Source: an uncultured Pelagibacteraceae bacterium (GTDB lineage Bacteria; Pseudomonadota; Alphaproteobacteria; Pelagibacterales; Pelagibacteraceae). From it: a stretch of DNA of 64,000 nt. The position numbers and the translations under genes are program-made. The DNA lies in the NCBI GenBank assembly GCA_902594675.1, contig CACJNE010000004.1, positions 37,523 to 101,522 on the forward strand, read 5' to 3'. The notes under the pieces are model-generated. The model ran no database searches. It was not told the origin of the DNA and worked only from the letters and a program-made list of their open reading frames with translations. Positions 10,602-22,741 of this stretch are shown piece by piece; position 1 is the first letter of the stretch; every line of letters begins with the position of its first letter.

Positions 10602-11112
10602 AAAAAAAATTGGTATTCTTGGTGGATCTTTTGATCCTGCACACATAGGACATATAAAAATTTCTAGAGAAGCAAAAAAAAAATTTGGTATTGATAAGAT
10701 TATTTGGGCTATAACAAAAAAAAATCCTTTTAAAGGCAAAAGTAGTTTGAGTTTGCAAAAAAGAATTAAACATGCAAAAAAAATTAATCAAAACAACTTA
10801 TTTATAAAAGTAAAATATTTTGAGGATAAAATTAAATCAAATAGAACAATCGATTTGCTGAGATATATTAAAAAAAAAAATAAAAATACTGATATTTTTT
10901 TTTTAATGGGAGCAGATAGTCTTATTAATTTTCATAAATGGAAGGATTCTGATTTAATTTCATCTATTTGTGAGATTCTTGTATTTGATAGAGATAGATA
11001 TAAGAGGAAATCATTAAGTTCTGTGAGCTTTAAGAAGTATAATAAAAAAAGCTTAAAATTTATTGAATTTAATAAGGTCAATATTTCATCTTCTAAATTA
11101 AGAAAAATTTGA
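10567..11112 (+). CDS. nadD: Nicotinate-nucleotide adenylyltransferase
   Basis: Transfers AMP to nicotinic acid mononucleotide in NAD synthesis. The nucleotidyltransferase motif GGSFDPAHIGH (residues about 19-29) contains the HxGH-type signature, and the C-terminal ISSSKLR corresponds to the second ATP-binding motif. FLMGADSLINFHKW is a NadD family motif. Start choice is open: ATG at 10567 (35-bp overlap with proA) or ATG at 10576. The conserved part begins only at residue 17, so both are compatible. It is followed 17 bp later by rsfS, the common nadD-rsfS pairing. Confidence 0.93.
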   Translation: MKFMALDKLENRKKIGILGGSFDPAHIGHIKISREAKKKFGIDKIIWAITKKNPFKGKSSLSLQKRIKHAKKINQNNLFIKVKYFEDKIKSNRTIDLLRYIKKKNKNTDIFFLMGADSLINFHKWKDSDLISSICEILVFDRDRYKRKSLSSVSFKKYNKKSLKFIEFNKVNISSSKLRKI

Positions 11113-11129
11113 TACTCTTTAAATAATTA

Positions 11130-11480
11130 ATGGACAAAATCTCTTCTCTTCATAAAAATGTAATTAACATTTTGGATTCAAACAAAGCTTTAGATATTGT
11201 TTTAATAGACTTGAATGGAAAATCATCAATAGCTGACCAAATGATTATAGCAAGTGGAACTTCTTCAAGACATATCCAAGCTTTATCAGAGCAAGTGTAT
11301 GAATACTTAAAAAAAAATGGTGTAACTAATTGTAAGATTGAAGGAAAAGATAGTAATGATTGGAAACTTGTTGATGGAATAGATCTTATAATTCATATTT
11401 TTAATCCTGAAAAAAGAAAATTTTACGAAATAGAAAAAATTTGGTCTGAGTTAATACCAAAAGAAAAGGTAATTATATGA
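11130..11480 (+). CDS. rsfS: Ribosomal silencing factor RsfS
   Basis: Binds L14 on the 50S subunit and blocks subunit joining in starvation. The protein shows the family features LDIVLIDLNGKSSIADQMIIASGTS and EGKDSNDWKLVDGIDLIIHIF. 116 aa is normal. It follows nadD, as in many bacteria. In many relatives the next gene is rlmH, but here ctpA begins with a 4-bp overlap, so rlmH is not at this site. Confidence 0.93.
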   Translation: MDKISSLHKNVINILDSNKALDIVLIDLNGKSSIADQMIIASGTSSRHIQALSEQVYEYLKKNGVTNCKIEGKDSNDWKLVDGIDLIIHIFNPEKRKFYEIEKIWSELIPKEKVII

Positions 11481-12622
11481 TAAAAAAATTTTATATATAT
11501 TTTTTTTTGTTGTTAATTTTTTTTTTTCAAACAAATTTAGTTAGTTCATCAGAGGAAGATGACATTTATAAAAAAATAGATATTTTTTCAGAAGTTTTAG
11601 ATAAAATTAATAAAGAATTTGTTGATGATGTAAATCAAAGTGAGGCTATGGATGCGGCAATCAATGGTGTTTTGCAATCTTTAGATCCGTACTCTGCTTA
11701 TATGACACCAGAGTTATATGAGAGCATGCAAACAGAAACAAGCGGAGAGTTTGGTGGATTAGGAATTGAAGTAAGTATGGAGGCTGGAGTTATAAAAGTA
11801 ATTACTCCAATGGATGACTCACCAGCGGCTAAGGCTGGAGTAAAAGCAGGTGATTACATCGTAAGAATAAATGACATTCAAGTCCAAGGTAAATCATTAA
11901 GCGAAGCAGTTGACATTATGAGGGGGCCAGTGGGAACAGATATAGAAATAACTGTTCGTAGAAGAGGAGAAAGAAAAGCATTGATTTTCAATATAACGAG
12001 AGAAAAAATTAAAGTAGCATCAGTTAAATCTGAAATTTTAGAAGATCAAACTGGTTATATTAGACTTACTTCATTTAATGAAAATAGTGGTGACCAAATA
12101 AAAGATAAAATTAAAGAATTCAAAAAAAATGAAAAAATTCAAAACTATATTTTAGATTTAAGAAACAATCCTGGTGGATTACTTTCCCAAGCTATTAAAA
12201 TTACAGATTTTTTTATTGATAGTGGAGAGATAGTATCAACCAAGAGTAAAAGAAAATATGAAAGTAGAAAATTTTTTGCTAAAAAAGGTGATTTAATTGA
12301 TGGGAATACTATTGTTATTTTAATTAATTATGGTTCTGCATCAGCCTCTGAAATAGTAGCAGGGGCTCTTAAGGATCACAAAAGAGCAATAATAATCGGT
12401 GAAAATAGCTATGGAAAAGGCTCTGTTCAGTCTATTATTCCATTAAAGAATAAGGGTGCTATTAGACTTACAGTGTCTAAATACTATTTACCATCAGGAA
12501 AATCTATTTCTGAAATAGGTGTATCACCTGACATTGAAGTAGCTGAAGGATCTAGTAACTTTAGAATAAATACTGATTCTGATAATCAACTCCAATTTGC
12601 TTTAAAACTTCTTAACGGCTAA
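11477..12622 (+). CDS. ctpA: C-terminal processing peptidase, S41 family
   Basis: Periplasmic serine protease that trims or degrades proteins from the C-terminus. An N-terminal hydrophobic signal segment (about residues 5-24, rich in F, I and L) is followed by a helical region, a PDZ domain (about 90-170, with FGGLGIEV) and the S41 catalytic domain. The nucleophile serine is in NYGSASASEIVAGAL and the lysine base in SYGKGSVQ. 381 aa is on the short side but complete. It overlaps rsfS by 4 bp and is followed 1 bp later by rppH. Substrates are unknown; cell-wall hydrolases are typical targets. Confidence 0.93.
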   Translation: MIKKFYIYFFLLLIFFFQTNLVSSSEEDDIYKKIDIFSEVLDKINKEFVDDVNQSEAMDAAINGVLQSLDPYSAYMTPELYESMQTETSGEFGGLGIEVSMEAGVIKVITPMDDSPAAKAGVKAGDYIVRINDIQVQGKSLSEAVDIMRGPVGTDIEITVRRRGERKALIFNITREKIKVASVKSEILEDQTGYIRLTSFNENSGDQIKDKIKEFKKNEKIQNYILDLRNNPGGLLSQAIKITDFFIDSGEIVSTKSKRKYESRKFFAKKGDLIDGNTIVILINYGSASASEIVAGALKDHKRAIIIGENSYGKGSVQSIIPLKNKGAIRLTVSKYYLPSGKSISEIGVSPDIEVAEGSSNFRINTDSDNQLQFALKLLNG

Positions 12623-12623
12623 C

Positions 12624-13103
12624 ATGAGAGAGAAATATAAAAATTTACCACTTAGAAGTGGCGTAGGTATAGTTGTTTTAAATAAAGAAAATAAAGTTTT
12701 TGTTGCAAAAAGAATAGATAATAAGAAGAACTTTTGGCAAATGCCTCAGGGAGGAGTTGATAAAGGAGAAAACCTTTATGAAGCAGCTATAAGAGAACTA
12801 GATGAAGAGACTAGTATAAAGTCAGTAAGTTTAATTAAAAAAATAGATGGTTTATTAACTTACCATTTACCAGATGAACTTTTGGGAATTATTTGGAAAG
12901 GTAAATTTAAAGGACAAGAACAGCAATGGTATATTATGAGATTTAATGGTGAAGAAAAGGAGATTAATATTAAAACTAAACACCCAGAGTTTCTTGAATG
13001 GAAGTGGGTAGATATTGACGAAATTACTAATTTAGTCGTAACATTTAAACTTCATGTATATGAGAAAATTCAGAAGGAAGTTAAAAAAATATTAGTTAAT
13101 TGA
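12624..13103 (+). CDS. rppH: RNA pyrophosphohydrolase (Nudix)
   Basis: Removes pyrophosphate from 5'-triphosphate RNA, starting mRNA decay. The N-terminal RSGVGIVVLN and the phrase FWQMPQGGVDKGE are RppH hallmarks. The Nudix box runs from GGVDKGE to RELDEETSI, with the usual glycine near its end replaced by serine; the catalytic glutamates are present. YHLPDEL and QQWYIMRF are also family motifs. 159 aa is normal. It is the last gene of the rplU operon and overlaps the convergent atpC by 12 bp without an intrinsic terminator. Confidence 0.93.
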   Translation: MREKYKNLPLRSGVGIVVLNKENKVFVAKRIDNKKNFWQMPQGGVDKGENLYEAAIRELDEETSIKSVSLIKKIDGLLTYHLPDELLGIIWKGKFKGQEQQWYIMRFNGEEKEINIKTKHPEFLEWKWVDIDEITNLVVTFKLHVYEKIQKEVKKILVN

Positions 13104-13483
13104 TTTTAATACTTCAATTTTCTGATCTAACAAATATTTTGCTTGATCACTGATCTCAGACTTACTTAATTCTTCCTCTGCTGATTTCATAATTTCTGAA
13201 ATTTTTTGTTTATCAATATCTTTCAAATTAAAAATAAGACTTGTAAGTATAGAAAGATTATTATTTTTAAATTCAATTATGCCATCATTCACATAGTAGC
13301 TATCCTCTCCAGACTTAGAATAGATCTTGATTATTCCAGGTTTTAAAAAAGATATGATAGAAATATGGTCCTTTAAAATTCCAATTTCTCCTTCAAATGC
13401 AGGCGCGACTACTTCGGTAACATCTTTTTTAGATAAAAATGACTTTTCAGGGTTTACTATTTCTAGTGAGTATTCTTCGCTCA

Positions 13484-13484
<1 letters not shown>
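13092..13484 (-). CDS. atpC: F1 ATP synthase epsilon subunit
   Basis: Rotor subunit of F1 that couples gamma to the c-ring and can inhibit ATP hydrolysis. The N-terminal beta-sandwich has EIVNPEKSFLSKKDVTEVVAPAFEGEIGIL and GIIEFKNN. The C-terminal helical part (about residues 90-130) is short, as in many alphaproteobacteria. It is the last gene of the atpHAGDC cluster, its start abutting the atpD stop. It overlaps the convergent rppH gene by 12 bp. Confidence 0.93.
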
Positions 13485-15780
<2,296 letters not shown>

Positions 15781-15785
15781 TATTT

Positions 15786-17321
15786 TTATGATTTAAAATC
15801 TTTCTTAAGTTCAAGAATAATTTCGTTCAATTCCTTTTCTTTATCTTCTTCAAGTTTTCCAGAGCTTGAGATTGAATCAATTATGTCTGATTTTTCAGCT
15901 TTACATTTTTCAATAATTTTATTCTCAAAACTAGCTATGTCTTTCTGATCTATATCATCAAGATGTCCTTTTACTCCACAAAATACAGAAATTACTTGTT
16001 CTGCAACTGTCATTGGAGAATATTGATTTTGTTTTAAAAGTTCAGTCAATTTTGAACCTCTATTGAGTAATTTCTGAGTAGATGCATCAAGATCGGAACC
16101 AAATTGTGCAAATGCTGCCATTTCACGATATTGTGCTAGTTCTAACTTCATTGAGCCAGATACCTTTTTCATCGCTTTAGTTTGAGCTGAAGACCCAACT
16201 CTTGATACAGACAAACCAACATTTATCGCTGGTCTTATACCTTGGTTAAATAGTTCAGTTTCAAGGAATATTTGACCATCAGTAATTGAAATAACATTTG
16301 TTGGTATAAATGCCGATACATCTCCACCTTGAGTTTCAATAATTGGAAGTGCCGTTAAAGATCCTCCACCATGCTCGTCTCCCAATTTTGCAGCTCTTTC
16401 AAGCAATCTGCTGTGTAAGTAAAAGACATCACCAGGATAAGCTTCTCTCCCTGGTGGTCTTCTTAATAAAAGAGACATTTGTCTATAAGCCACTGCCTGT
16501 TTTGATAAATCATCATATATTATCAAAGCATGCATACCATTATCTCTAAAGTACTCGCCCATAGCACATCCAGTATATGGAGCTAGAAATTGTAAAGGTG
16601 CTGCATCTGATGCGGTAGCAGCAACTATCGTTGTATACTCCATTGCACCCGCTTCTTCTAAAGTTTTTTCAATTTGTCTAACAGTTGAACGTTTTTGACC
16701 TACAGCAACATAAATACAATAAAGTTTTATCTTCTCATCACCAGACTCATTAATTTTCTTCTGATTTATAATGGCATCTATAGCTACGGCTGTTTTACCA
16801 GTTTGTCTATCGCCAATGATTAGTTCTCTTTGACCTCTCCCGATTGGAACTAAACTATCAATTGATTTAAGCCCAGTCTGCATTGGCTCACTTACAGATT
16901 TACGTGGAATAATACCAGGAGCTTTTACCTCAACCCTACTTCTTTTTACACTTTTATCTAAAGCACCTTTTCCATCAATTGGATTTCCCAAACCGTCAAC
17001 AACTCTACCTAATAATTCTTTTCCAACTGGTGTATCTACAATTGCACCTGTTCTTTTTACAGTGTCTCCCTCTTTTACAGCTTTATCATCCCCAAAAATT
17101 ACAACCCCTACATTTTCACTCTCAAGATTTAAGGCCATACCTTTTGATCCATCAGAAAACTCTACCATCTCACCAGCTTGAACATTATCTAATCCATAAA
17201 TTCTCGCTATACCATCACCCACAGACAAAACTTGTCCTACTTCAGTGACCTCAGCTTTATCGCCAAATTTTTTAATTTGTTCTTTTAATATTTTTGTAAC
17301 CTCTGAAGGATTTATTTCCAT
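15786..17321 (-). CDS. atpA: F1 ATP synthase alpha subunit
   Basis: Regulatory nucleotide-binding subunit of F1. The Walker A motif is GDRQTGKTA (residues about 169-177). Other alpha-type signatures are [43 protein letters not shown] and the arginine-finger region [20 protein letters not shown]. 511 aa is normal and the ends fit the family (start [16 protein letters not shown]). It abuts atpH upstream. Identification is certain. The Fo genes (atpB, atpE, atpF) are not in this window, as expected for alphaproteobacteria where the Fo operon is separate. Confidence 0.99.
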   Translation of the reverse strand: MEINPSEVTKILKEQIKKFGDKAEVTEVGQVLSVGDGIARIYGLDNVQAGEMVEFSDGSKGMALNLESENVGVVIFGDDKAVKEGDTVKRTGAIVDTPVGKELLGRVVDGLGNPIDGKGALDKSVKRSRVEVKAPGIIPRKSVSEPMQTGLKSIDSLVPIGRGQRELIIGDRQTGKTAVAIDAIINQKKINESGDEKIKLYCIYVAVGQKRSTVRQIEKTLEEAGAMEYTTIVAATASDAAPLQFLAPYTGCAMGEYFRDNGMHALIIYDDLSKQAVAYRQMSLLLRRPPGREAYPGDVFYLHSRLLERAAKLGDEHGGGSLTALPIIETQGGDVSAFIPTNVISITDGQIFLETELFNQGIRPAINVGLSVSRVGSSAQTKAMKKVSGSMKLELAQYREMAAFAQFGSDLDASTQKLLNRGSKLTELLKQNQYSPMTVAEQVISVFCGVKGHLDDIDQKDIASFENKIIEKCKAEKSDIIDSISSSGKLEEDKEKELNEIILELKKDFKS

Positions 17322-17879
17322 TTAAGCCTCTATCATTGTATTTTCGATTTGTTGCAATTTATTTTTAATAGAGGTGTCAACCATAATACTTCCGACTTGT
17401 ATTATTAAACCTCCAATTAAACTTTTATCATACTTATAGTCTAATTTTATTTTTTTGCTAAAGTTCTGAGCTAATTCATTTTTAATTTTGCTTACTTGAT
17501 CATCTGATAAATCTTTTGAAGATATTAATTCTGCTTTAATCTCACCTCTTTTTTTTGAACAGGTATCAACGAAATCTTTTAGAATTGTTTTTAGATAAAA
17601 AAATCTTCTTTTTATAATTAAAAATCCTAAAAACTTTGATAACAAAATATTGAATTTATAAATATTTGAAATTTTACTTATTACATTTTGTAAGTCATTT
17701 ACTGAGTTAGTTGGATCTTTTATTAATGACTTAAAGTCTTCACTGTCATCTATTAATTTTAATATAGAGATTGATTGATTTTCAATCTCCTCTATTACAC
17801 TAACCTCTTTTGCCAACTCATATAAAGCCAAAGAATACCTGCTAGCTGTGGTTACTGAAAAATTGTTATTTTTGCTCAA
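17322..17879 (-). CDS. atpH: F1 ATP synthase delta subunit, TTG start
   Basis: Peripheral-stalk subunit linking the top of F1 to Fo subunit b. The N-terminal helical domain begins TTASRYSLALYELAKE, a typical delta start, and the C-terminal domain contains DKSLIGGLIIQVGSIMVDTSIKNKL, the family signature. 185 aa is normal. The only reasonable start is TTG at 17879: upstream in frame to the stop near 17913 there is no ATG or GTG. It is the first gene of the F1 cluster, 98 bp downstream of priA; that gap should hold any local promoter, but I found no convincing pair of hexamers. Confidence 0.93.
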   Translation of the reverse strand: MSKNNNFSVTTASRYSLALYELAKEVSVIEEIENQSISILKLIDDSEDFKSLIKDPTNSVNDLQNVISKISNIYKFNILLSKFLGFLIIKRRFFYLKTILKDFVDTCSKKRGEIKAELISSKDLSDDQVSKIKNELAQNFSKKIKLDYKYDKSLIGGLIIQVGSIMVDTSIKNKLQQIENTMIEA

Positions 17880-17977
17880 TTTAAACTCTCTATAATTCGA
17901 TGATTTTCTGGATTAAGTAGCACATGAGTATGATGTCTTCAAGTATCAGATTTATTATTTAATACCTATTTTGTCTC

Positions 17978-19933
17978 TTAATTAAAGGTTATTGGATCAA
18001 CATCAACCGTCAGTTTTATTTCGGGTGACAATTTATGTTTATTTAATATATCACCCAATTTTTTCTGAATTATTGACCCTTTTTTTGATCTTATTAAGAA
18101 CCTTTGTCTGTACTTACTCTTAACTTTGTAAATAGGAGCATTTACTGGTCCCAAGACTCTATCATCAAGAGAATTTAAGAGCTTATTTTTAAAACTTTGT
18201 GACTCTTTTTCTAAAATATTTTCTTTTGATGAAGTAAGTATTATTGAAACAAACCTTTCATATGGTGGCAGATTATTTTTCTCTCTTAGTTTTAATTCGT
18301 TATCTAAAAAAATAAAAGGATCATTGTTAGTAATTTGATTTATAGTATTTTTATCAATACCATAAGTTTGAAAATATACTTTAGCTGGTTTTCCAGTTCT
18401 ACCCGCTCTTCCTGATAATTGGTGATATAGTTGAAGATTTTTTTCTGCACTTCTTAGGTCATGTCCATTCGATGCAAGGTCAATATCCAAAACAACAATA
18501 CAATTTAAATTTGGAAAATGAAAACCTTTAGATATCAACTGTGTACCAATTAAGATATCAACTTCACCATTCAATATTCTTTCAAGTTGATATTTAGATG
18601 ATTTTTTATTCATCGTATCACTAGAAAAAATTGATATATTTTTATTTGGAAATTTTGCCTTTACTTCTTCGGCAATTCTTTCAACCCCAGGTCCACTGAA
18701 AACAAAATCACAAATACCACCTTTTATACAACTTCTATTTAATTTGTTTTTGAAGCCGCAATAATGACAAAGCAAAGTGTTTTTGTGTTTATGAAAAACT
18801 AAATTTATTGAACAATTTGGACAAGAATAAACTTTCACACAATTTTTACACAAGACATAGGGGGCAAAGCCCCTTCTGTTCATGAAAAATAAAACTTGAT
18901 CCTTTTTTTTCAGGTGATCTTGAACTTTAATCAAAGTTTCTGAAGCAATCCATGATTGCTTATCTAGTTTATTTTTTTTTAAATCAATTATTTCAAATGA
19001 AGGATGATTTGCATCTTTATATCTTTTGGTTAATCTTGAAATTGAATATTTGTTACTTTTAATATTTGCGTAAGTCTCAATAGACGGAACTGCAGTCACA
19101 AGGTTTATAGGAATATTTTCAAAATTTGCCCTAGCTATTGCCATATCTCTAGCATTGTAAATTACACCTTCATCTTGCTTAAACGATTGATCATGCTCCT
19201 CATCAACTATTATTAACCCTAATTTTTTAAATGGGAGAAATAGAGACGATCTAGCTCCTATAACAACTTTTATTATCCCAGATGAAATACCACTCCAAAT
19301 AATTTTCTTTTTTTTTGGAGATATTCCAGAATGCCAAATAGCCGGCCTAAAACCAAAAAATTCTTCAAATTTTTTTTCGAACTCTGTAGTGAGTCCGATT
19401 TCAGGTAACAAAATTAAAGTTTGTTTGTCTTTTTTTAGCATTTCCTCTATTTGTTTGAAATATACAATGGTTTTTCCAGATCCAGTTGTACCTTGAAGTA
19501 GGTGAACTCTAAATTGGTCATCTTTTTTTAACATTTCTCTAAACACTCTATCTTGATCGTGAGAAAGTCTAAAAGTTTGAGTATTTACTTTATTGTTAAA
19601 TATTAAATACTCTTTATTATCAAATTTTGGTATTGCATCTCCTCCAAGCAAATGAAGTTTTAATGACATTCCAACAGGCACCAAATTATAACTCGAAAAC
19701 CAATTTAAAAATTTTATTGTCTCTATTTTTAAAGGATCTACATTAATGATAGATTTAATTTTTTTAAGTTTAAAACTTTTTTTAGTTTTTTGTTCATACA
19801 AATTCCAGATGACACCAGTTAAATCTTTTCTGCCAAATGGAACTTTTACATATGTTCCTGGGCTCAGTTTTTTGTCACTTTCATAAGTAAATGCGTGGTT
19901 AAAAATGTTTGGTAATAAAACTGGAATTTGCAT
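17978..19933 (-). CDS. priA: Primosomal protein N' (replication restart helicase PriA)
   Basis: 3'-5' DNA helicase that recognises stalled forks and reloads the replisome. After an N-terminal DNA-binding region (QIPVLLPNIFNHAFTYES, about residues 1-105) come helicase motifs: Walker A LLQGTTGSGKT, DEEHDQSFKQ, then RRGFAP. The zinc-binding cysteine pairs are CKNC, CPNC and CHYC. The last pair is unusual, with five residues between the cysteines instead of two. Next come FSSDTMN and QLISKGFHFPNL, and the final motif QLSGRAGRTGKP. 651 aa is shorter than the E. coli protein but complete. It is followed by the atp genes and preceded by the sulfotransferase with no gap. Confidence 0.94.
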   Translation of the reverse strand: MQIPVLLPNIFNHAFTYESDKKLSPGTYVKVPFGRKDLTGVIWNLYEQKTKKSFKLKKIKSIINVDPLKIETIKFLNWFSSYNLVPVGMSLKLHLLGGDAIPKFDNKEYLIFNNKVNTQTFRLSHDQDRVFREMLKKDDQFRVHLLQGTTGSGKTIVYFKQIEEMLKKDKQTLILLPEIGLTTEFEKKFEEFFGFRPAIWHSGISPKKKKIIWSGISSGIIKVVIGARSSLFLPFKKLGLIIVDEEHDQSFKQDEGVIYNARDMAIARANFENIPINLVTAVPSIETYANIKSNKYSISRLTKRYKDANHPSFEIIDLKKNKLDKQSWIASETLIKVQDHLKKKDQVLFFMNRRGFAPYVLCKNCVKVYSCPNCSINLVFHKHKNTLLCHYCGFKNKLNRSCIKGGICDFVFSGPGVERIAEEVKAKFPNKNISIFSSDTMNKKSSKYQLERILNGEVDILIGTQLISKGFHFPNLNCIVVLDIDLASNGHDLRSAEKNLQLYHQLSGRAGRTGKPAKVYFQTYGIDKNTINQITNNDPFIFLDNELKLREKNNLPPYERFVSIILTSSKENILEKESQSFKNKLLNSLDDRVLGPVNAPIYKVKSKYRQRFLIRSKKGSIIQKKLGDILNKHKLSPEIKLTVDVDPITFN

Positions 19934-21301
19934 TTATTTTAACCAGTTATATTTATCTTGGTAATTATTGAATAAATTATAGTATTGTGAATATTTCTTA
20001 TGATCATAACTATTTATCTTATCTCGAATTTGGATATTACTTGTTGTTCTAATATCCAGATCGTGTCTCTTATAAAACTCAAGAACATTAGAATTCCATT
20101 TTATATTACAAAAATTAAATATATCTTTTGAAACTTCTTCTTTGTTTTTAGTTAAATACTCTAGGGAAATATCAAAAATTTTATCTGGATATTTTTTTTT
20201 GAAGTAATCCATTATTTTTTTATAGTTTTCTATATACTTAATTATGTTTTCTATACTATGAGTCCAGGATAAATCAGGTAATAACGATTGATAAATACCG
20301 ACTATTGAATCTTTAAGGTTTCTATGGCAATGTAGGAAACGAGCTTTAGGAAAAATACTTAATATAAATTCTATATTAAAAAAATTTTCTAAAGACTTAT
20401 CTACAAAATTTATTGTTTTATTTTTTATCAATGAAAACTGAGAATATTTTTTATATACGAAATCTTGGAATTCATTAACTTTAAAATAAAATATATTTTG
20501 GCTTTCAATATTAGATAATATTTTAGATGAAAGTTGGTTAAGTACTCCCATGTTAATAAAGGCGCTCTCTCCAAATGATGGGATTTTATCCTCAGACGAT
20601 GTAATAATCGCCTCAACTAAAGTTGATCCTGATCTAGGCAAACCGATTATAAATATTGGTGAAATATTATTAAACAGATTATTTTTTTTATTATTATCTA
20701 TAAAATTTGGTTGATTGTAGTGCTCTAAAATTATTTTTGAGTAATATTTTTGTGATTGGAGATTATACTCTTTTTTAAAATTAAAACAAATATTGTGAGC
20801 ATTGTTTAAAAAAAACAATTCCCTATCAAGATTGCCATCATTTTTCTCTTTTTTAGACATTAAAAAATCAGATAAAAATTTTTCTAAAATATTTGCTTTT
20901 GGGTTCTCATTAATTTTTTTGATTACTTCAAAGTGGTTCTCTTTTAGAAAGTTCGGATTTAATGTGAAAATTCCGTAATAAGCTCTTATATCTCTTATGT
21001 TTATTTCTAACACTTTAAGATAAGTTGATAATGATTTTTCTATATCACCTGTAGACTGTTGCAGGAATGCAATTTTAAGGTATGTATTTAAAGATCTAGA
21101 ATCTATTTTTATACACTTTTTGAAGTATTTTAAACTTAGTTTAATTTTTTTTAATTCAAAATTAATAACTCCAAGATTATAATTAATTTCAAAACTATTA
21201 TTATTTTTATATAAATCTAGAAATACTTTCTCAGCATCCTTAAAATTTTTTTGCGAAAGAAATTTTTTACCTAAATCTATACTCATTCTTAAATATATCA
21301 C
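19934..21301 (-). CDS. TPR-repeat sulfotransferase-family protein
   Basis: Two-part protein. The N-terminal half (about residues 1-140) has tetratricopeptide-like helices, for example SLNTYLKIAFLQQSTGDIEK and the preceding KNFKDAEKVFLDLY. The C-terminal half has a sulfotransferase-type 5'-phosphosulfate loop PIFIIGLPRSGST (about residue 215) and a 3'-phosphate-binding-like segment FLHCHRNLKDS. In the family such proteins move sulfuryl groups from PAPS to a hydroxyl or amine acceptor; this acceptor is unknown. The start is GTG at 21301 or, perhaps better, ATG at 21286 (MSIDLGKKF). It sits between lpdA and priA with no functional link visible. Asparagine, lysine and isoleucine are more frequent than in the neighbouring metabolic genes. 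Confidence 0.8.
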   Translation of the reverse strand: MIYLRMSIDLGKKFLSQKNFKDAEKVFLDLYKNNNSFEINYNLGVINFELKKIKLSLKYFKKCIKIDSRSLNTYLKIAFLQQSTGDIEKSLSTYLKVLEINIRDIRAYYGIFTLNPNFLKENHFEVIKKINENPKANILEKFLSDFLMSKKEKNDGNLDRELFFLNNAHNICFNFKKEYNLQSQKYYSKIILEHYNQPNFIDNNKKNNLFNNISPIFIIGLPRSGSTLVEAIITSSEDKIPSFGESAFINMGVLNQLSSKILSNIESQNIFYFKVNEFQDFVYKKYSQFSLIKNKTINFVDKSLENFFNIEFILSIFPKARFLHCHRNLKDSIVGIYQSLLPDLSWTHSIENIIKYIENYKKIMDYFKKKYPDKIFDISLEYLTKNKEEVSKDIFNFCNIKWNSNVLEFYKRHDLDIRTTSNIQIRDKINSYDHKKYSQYYNLFNNYQDKYNWLK

Positions 21302-21346
21302 TACTTTATGATTTACATAATGAAAGATATGATTTTTAAATTTGAT

Positions 21347-22741
21347 CTAAGAGTGAATTTGTCTCTTATCTACAGATAATGCTGCTTCCTTAATTGCCTC
21401 TGAAAAAGTTGGATGTGCGTGACAAGTTCTTGCAATATCTTCAGAACTTGCTCCAAACTCCATAGCAACAGACATCTCAGCAATCATTTCTCCAGCATGT
21501 GGACCTATAATATGCACACCTAAAACACGATCTGTTGAACTATCAGCTAATATTTTTACGAATCCCTCAGGCTCGTTTATTGCCTTAGCTCTTGAATTTG
21601 CCATAAAAGGAAATTTTCCAATTTTATAACTGATATTTTTTTCTTTAAGCTGCTCCTCATTTTCACCTACATACGCAACTTCTGGAGATGTATATATTAC
21701 TCCTGGAATCAAGTTATAATTCACATGTCCAGATTGACCTGCAATTAGTTCTGCAACAGCAATCCCTTCTTCCTCTGCCTTGTGAGCAAGCATAGGACCA
21801 TCTATCACATCACCTATTGCGTAAATATTTTTTATATTTGTTTCAAAATTTTTATCAACTTTAATTCTGCCTTTTTTGTCCAGACTAATACCAATGTTAT
21901 CCAAATTTAAATTATCAGTGTAAGGTTTTCTACCTACTGAAATAAGAACAACATCTGCTTCTAACTTACTTTTTTTTCCTTCATTTGAAATTTCAACAAT
22001 AACTCCTTCACTATTTTTAGAAATTTTTTCAACCTTAGTTTTTAAATCAAATTTAATATTTTGTTTTTTCAAAATTTTCATAAACTCACTTGAAATTTCT
22101 TTATCTAATCCAGGAGTAATATGATCTAGATACTCTATAACTTGAACCTCAGTTCCCAATCGCGACCAAACTGATCCCATTTCTAAACCAATATAACCAC
22201 CACCTACAACAATCATTTTTTTTGGTAGCTTGGAAATAGACAATGCGCCTGTAGAGGATAGTATTTGCTTTTCATCAAACTCTATACCAGGAATAGGTAA
22301 AGGGGCAGAGCCAGTACTAATAATTATTTTGTCAGACTTTATTTTTATTTCTTGATTATTATTTTTTACTAATATTTCATCTTTTTTAATTAATGTTCCA
22401 GTTCCCTTAATGTATGCGACCTTGTTTTTTTTAAATAAAAATTCCACACCTTTTGTCAACGTCGATACTGATTTTTCTTTATTTTCCATCATTTTTTTTA
22501 AATTTAGTTTTATCTCACCCGTTTCAATACCAATATCAGCAAAATTTTTAGCTTTATAAAAATTCTCAGAGAGATTTAATAAACTTTTTGATGGTATACA
22601 TCCAATATTTAAACAAGTTCCTCCTAAAGATCCTCTTGACTCAATACATGCAGTGTTTAGGCCTAATTGAGCCAATCTTATAGCACAAACGTATCCTGCA
22701 GGACCACCACCAATTACTGTAACATCAAATTTATCAGCCAT
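21347..22741 (-). CDS. lpdA: Dihydrolipoyl dehydrogenase (E3)
   Basis: FAD/NAD disulfide oxidoreductase that reoxidises dihydrolipoamide in 2-oxo acid dehydrogenase complexes. It shows the FAD-binding VTVIGGGPAGYVCAIRLAQLG, the redox disulfide GGTCLNIGCIPSK, the NAD loop VVGGGYIGLEMGS, the second FAD contact IYAIGDVIDGPMLAHKAEEEG, and the catalytic His in CHAHPTFSEA. 464 aa is normal. It follows sucB with a 1-bp overlap, so here it most likely serves the 2-oxoglutarate dehydrogenase complex; it could also serve pyruvate dehydrogenase or glycine cleavage. Confidence 0.97.
   Translation of the reverse strand: MADKFDVTVIGGGPAGYVCAIRLAQLGLNTACIESRGSLGGTCLNIGCIPSKSLLNLSENFYKAKNFADIGIETGEIKLNLKKMMENKEKSVSTLTKGVEFLFKKNKVAYIKGTGTLIKKDEILVKNNNQEIKIKSDKIIISTGSAPLPIPGIEFDEKQILSSTGALSISKLPKKMIVVGGGYIGLEMGSVWSRLGTEVQVIEYLDHITPGLDKEISSEFMKILKKQNIKFDLKTKVEKISKNSEGVIVEISNEGKKSKLEADVVLISVGRKPYTDNLNLDNIGISLDKKGRIKVDKNFETNIKNIYAIGDVIDGPMLAHKAEEEGIAVAELIAGQSGHVNYNLIPGVIYTSPEVAYVGENEEQLKEKNISYKIGKFPFMANSRAKAINEPEGFVKILADSSTDRVLGVHIIGPHAGEMIAEMSVAMEFGASSEDIARTCHAHPTFSEAIKEAALSVDKRQIHS

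Noticed and set aside
12624-12850. Inactive Nudix box in RppH
   Set aside because: Only the glycine near the end of the box is changed to serine; the catalytic glutamates are intact, so loss of function is not supported.
16979-17248. 89-aa plus-strand ORF opposite atpA
   Set aside because: Leucine/histidine/glutamine-rich low-complexity shadow of atpA.
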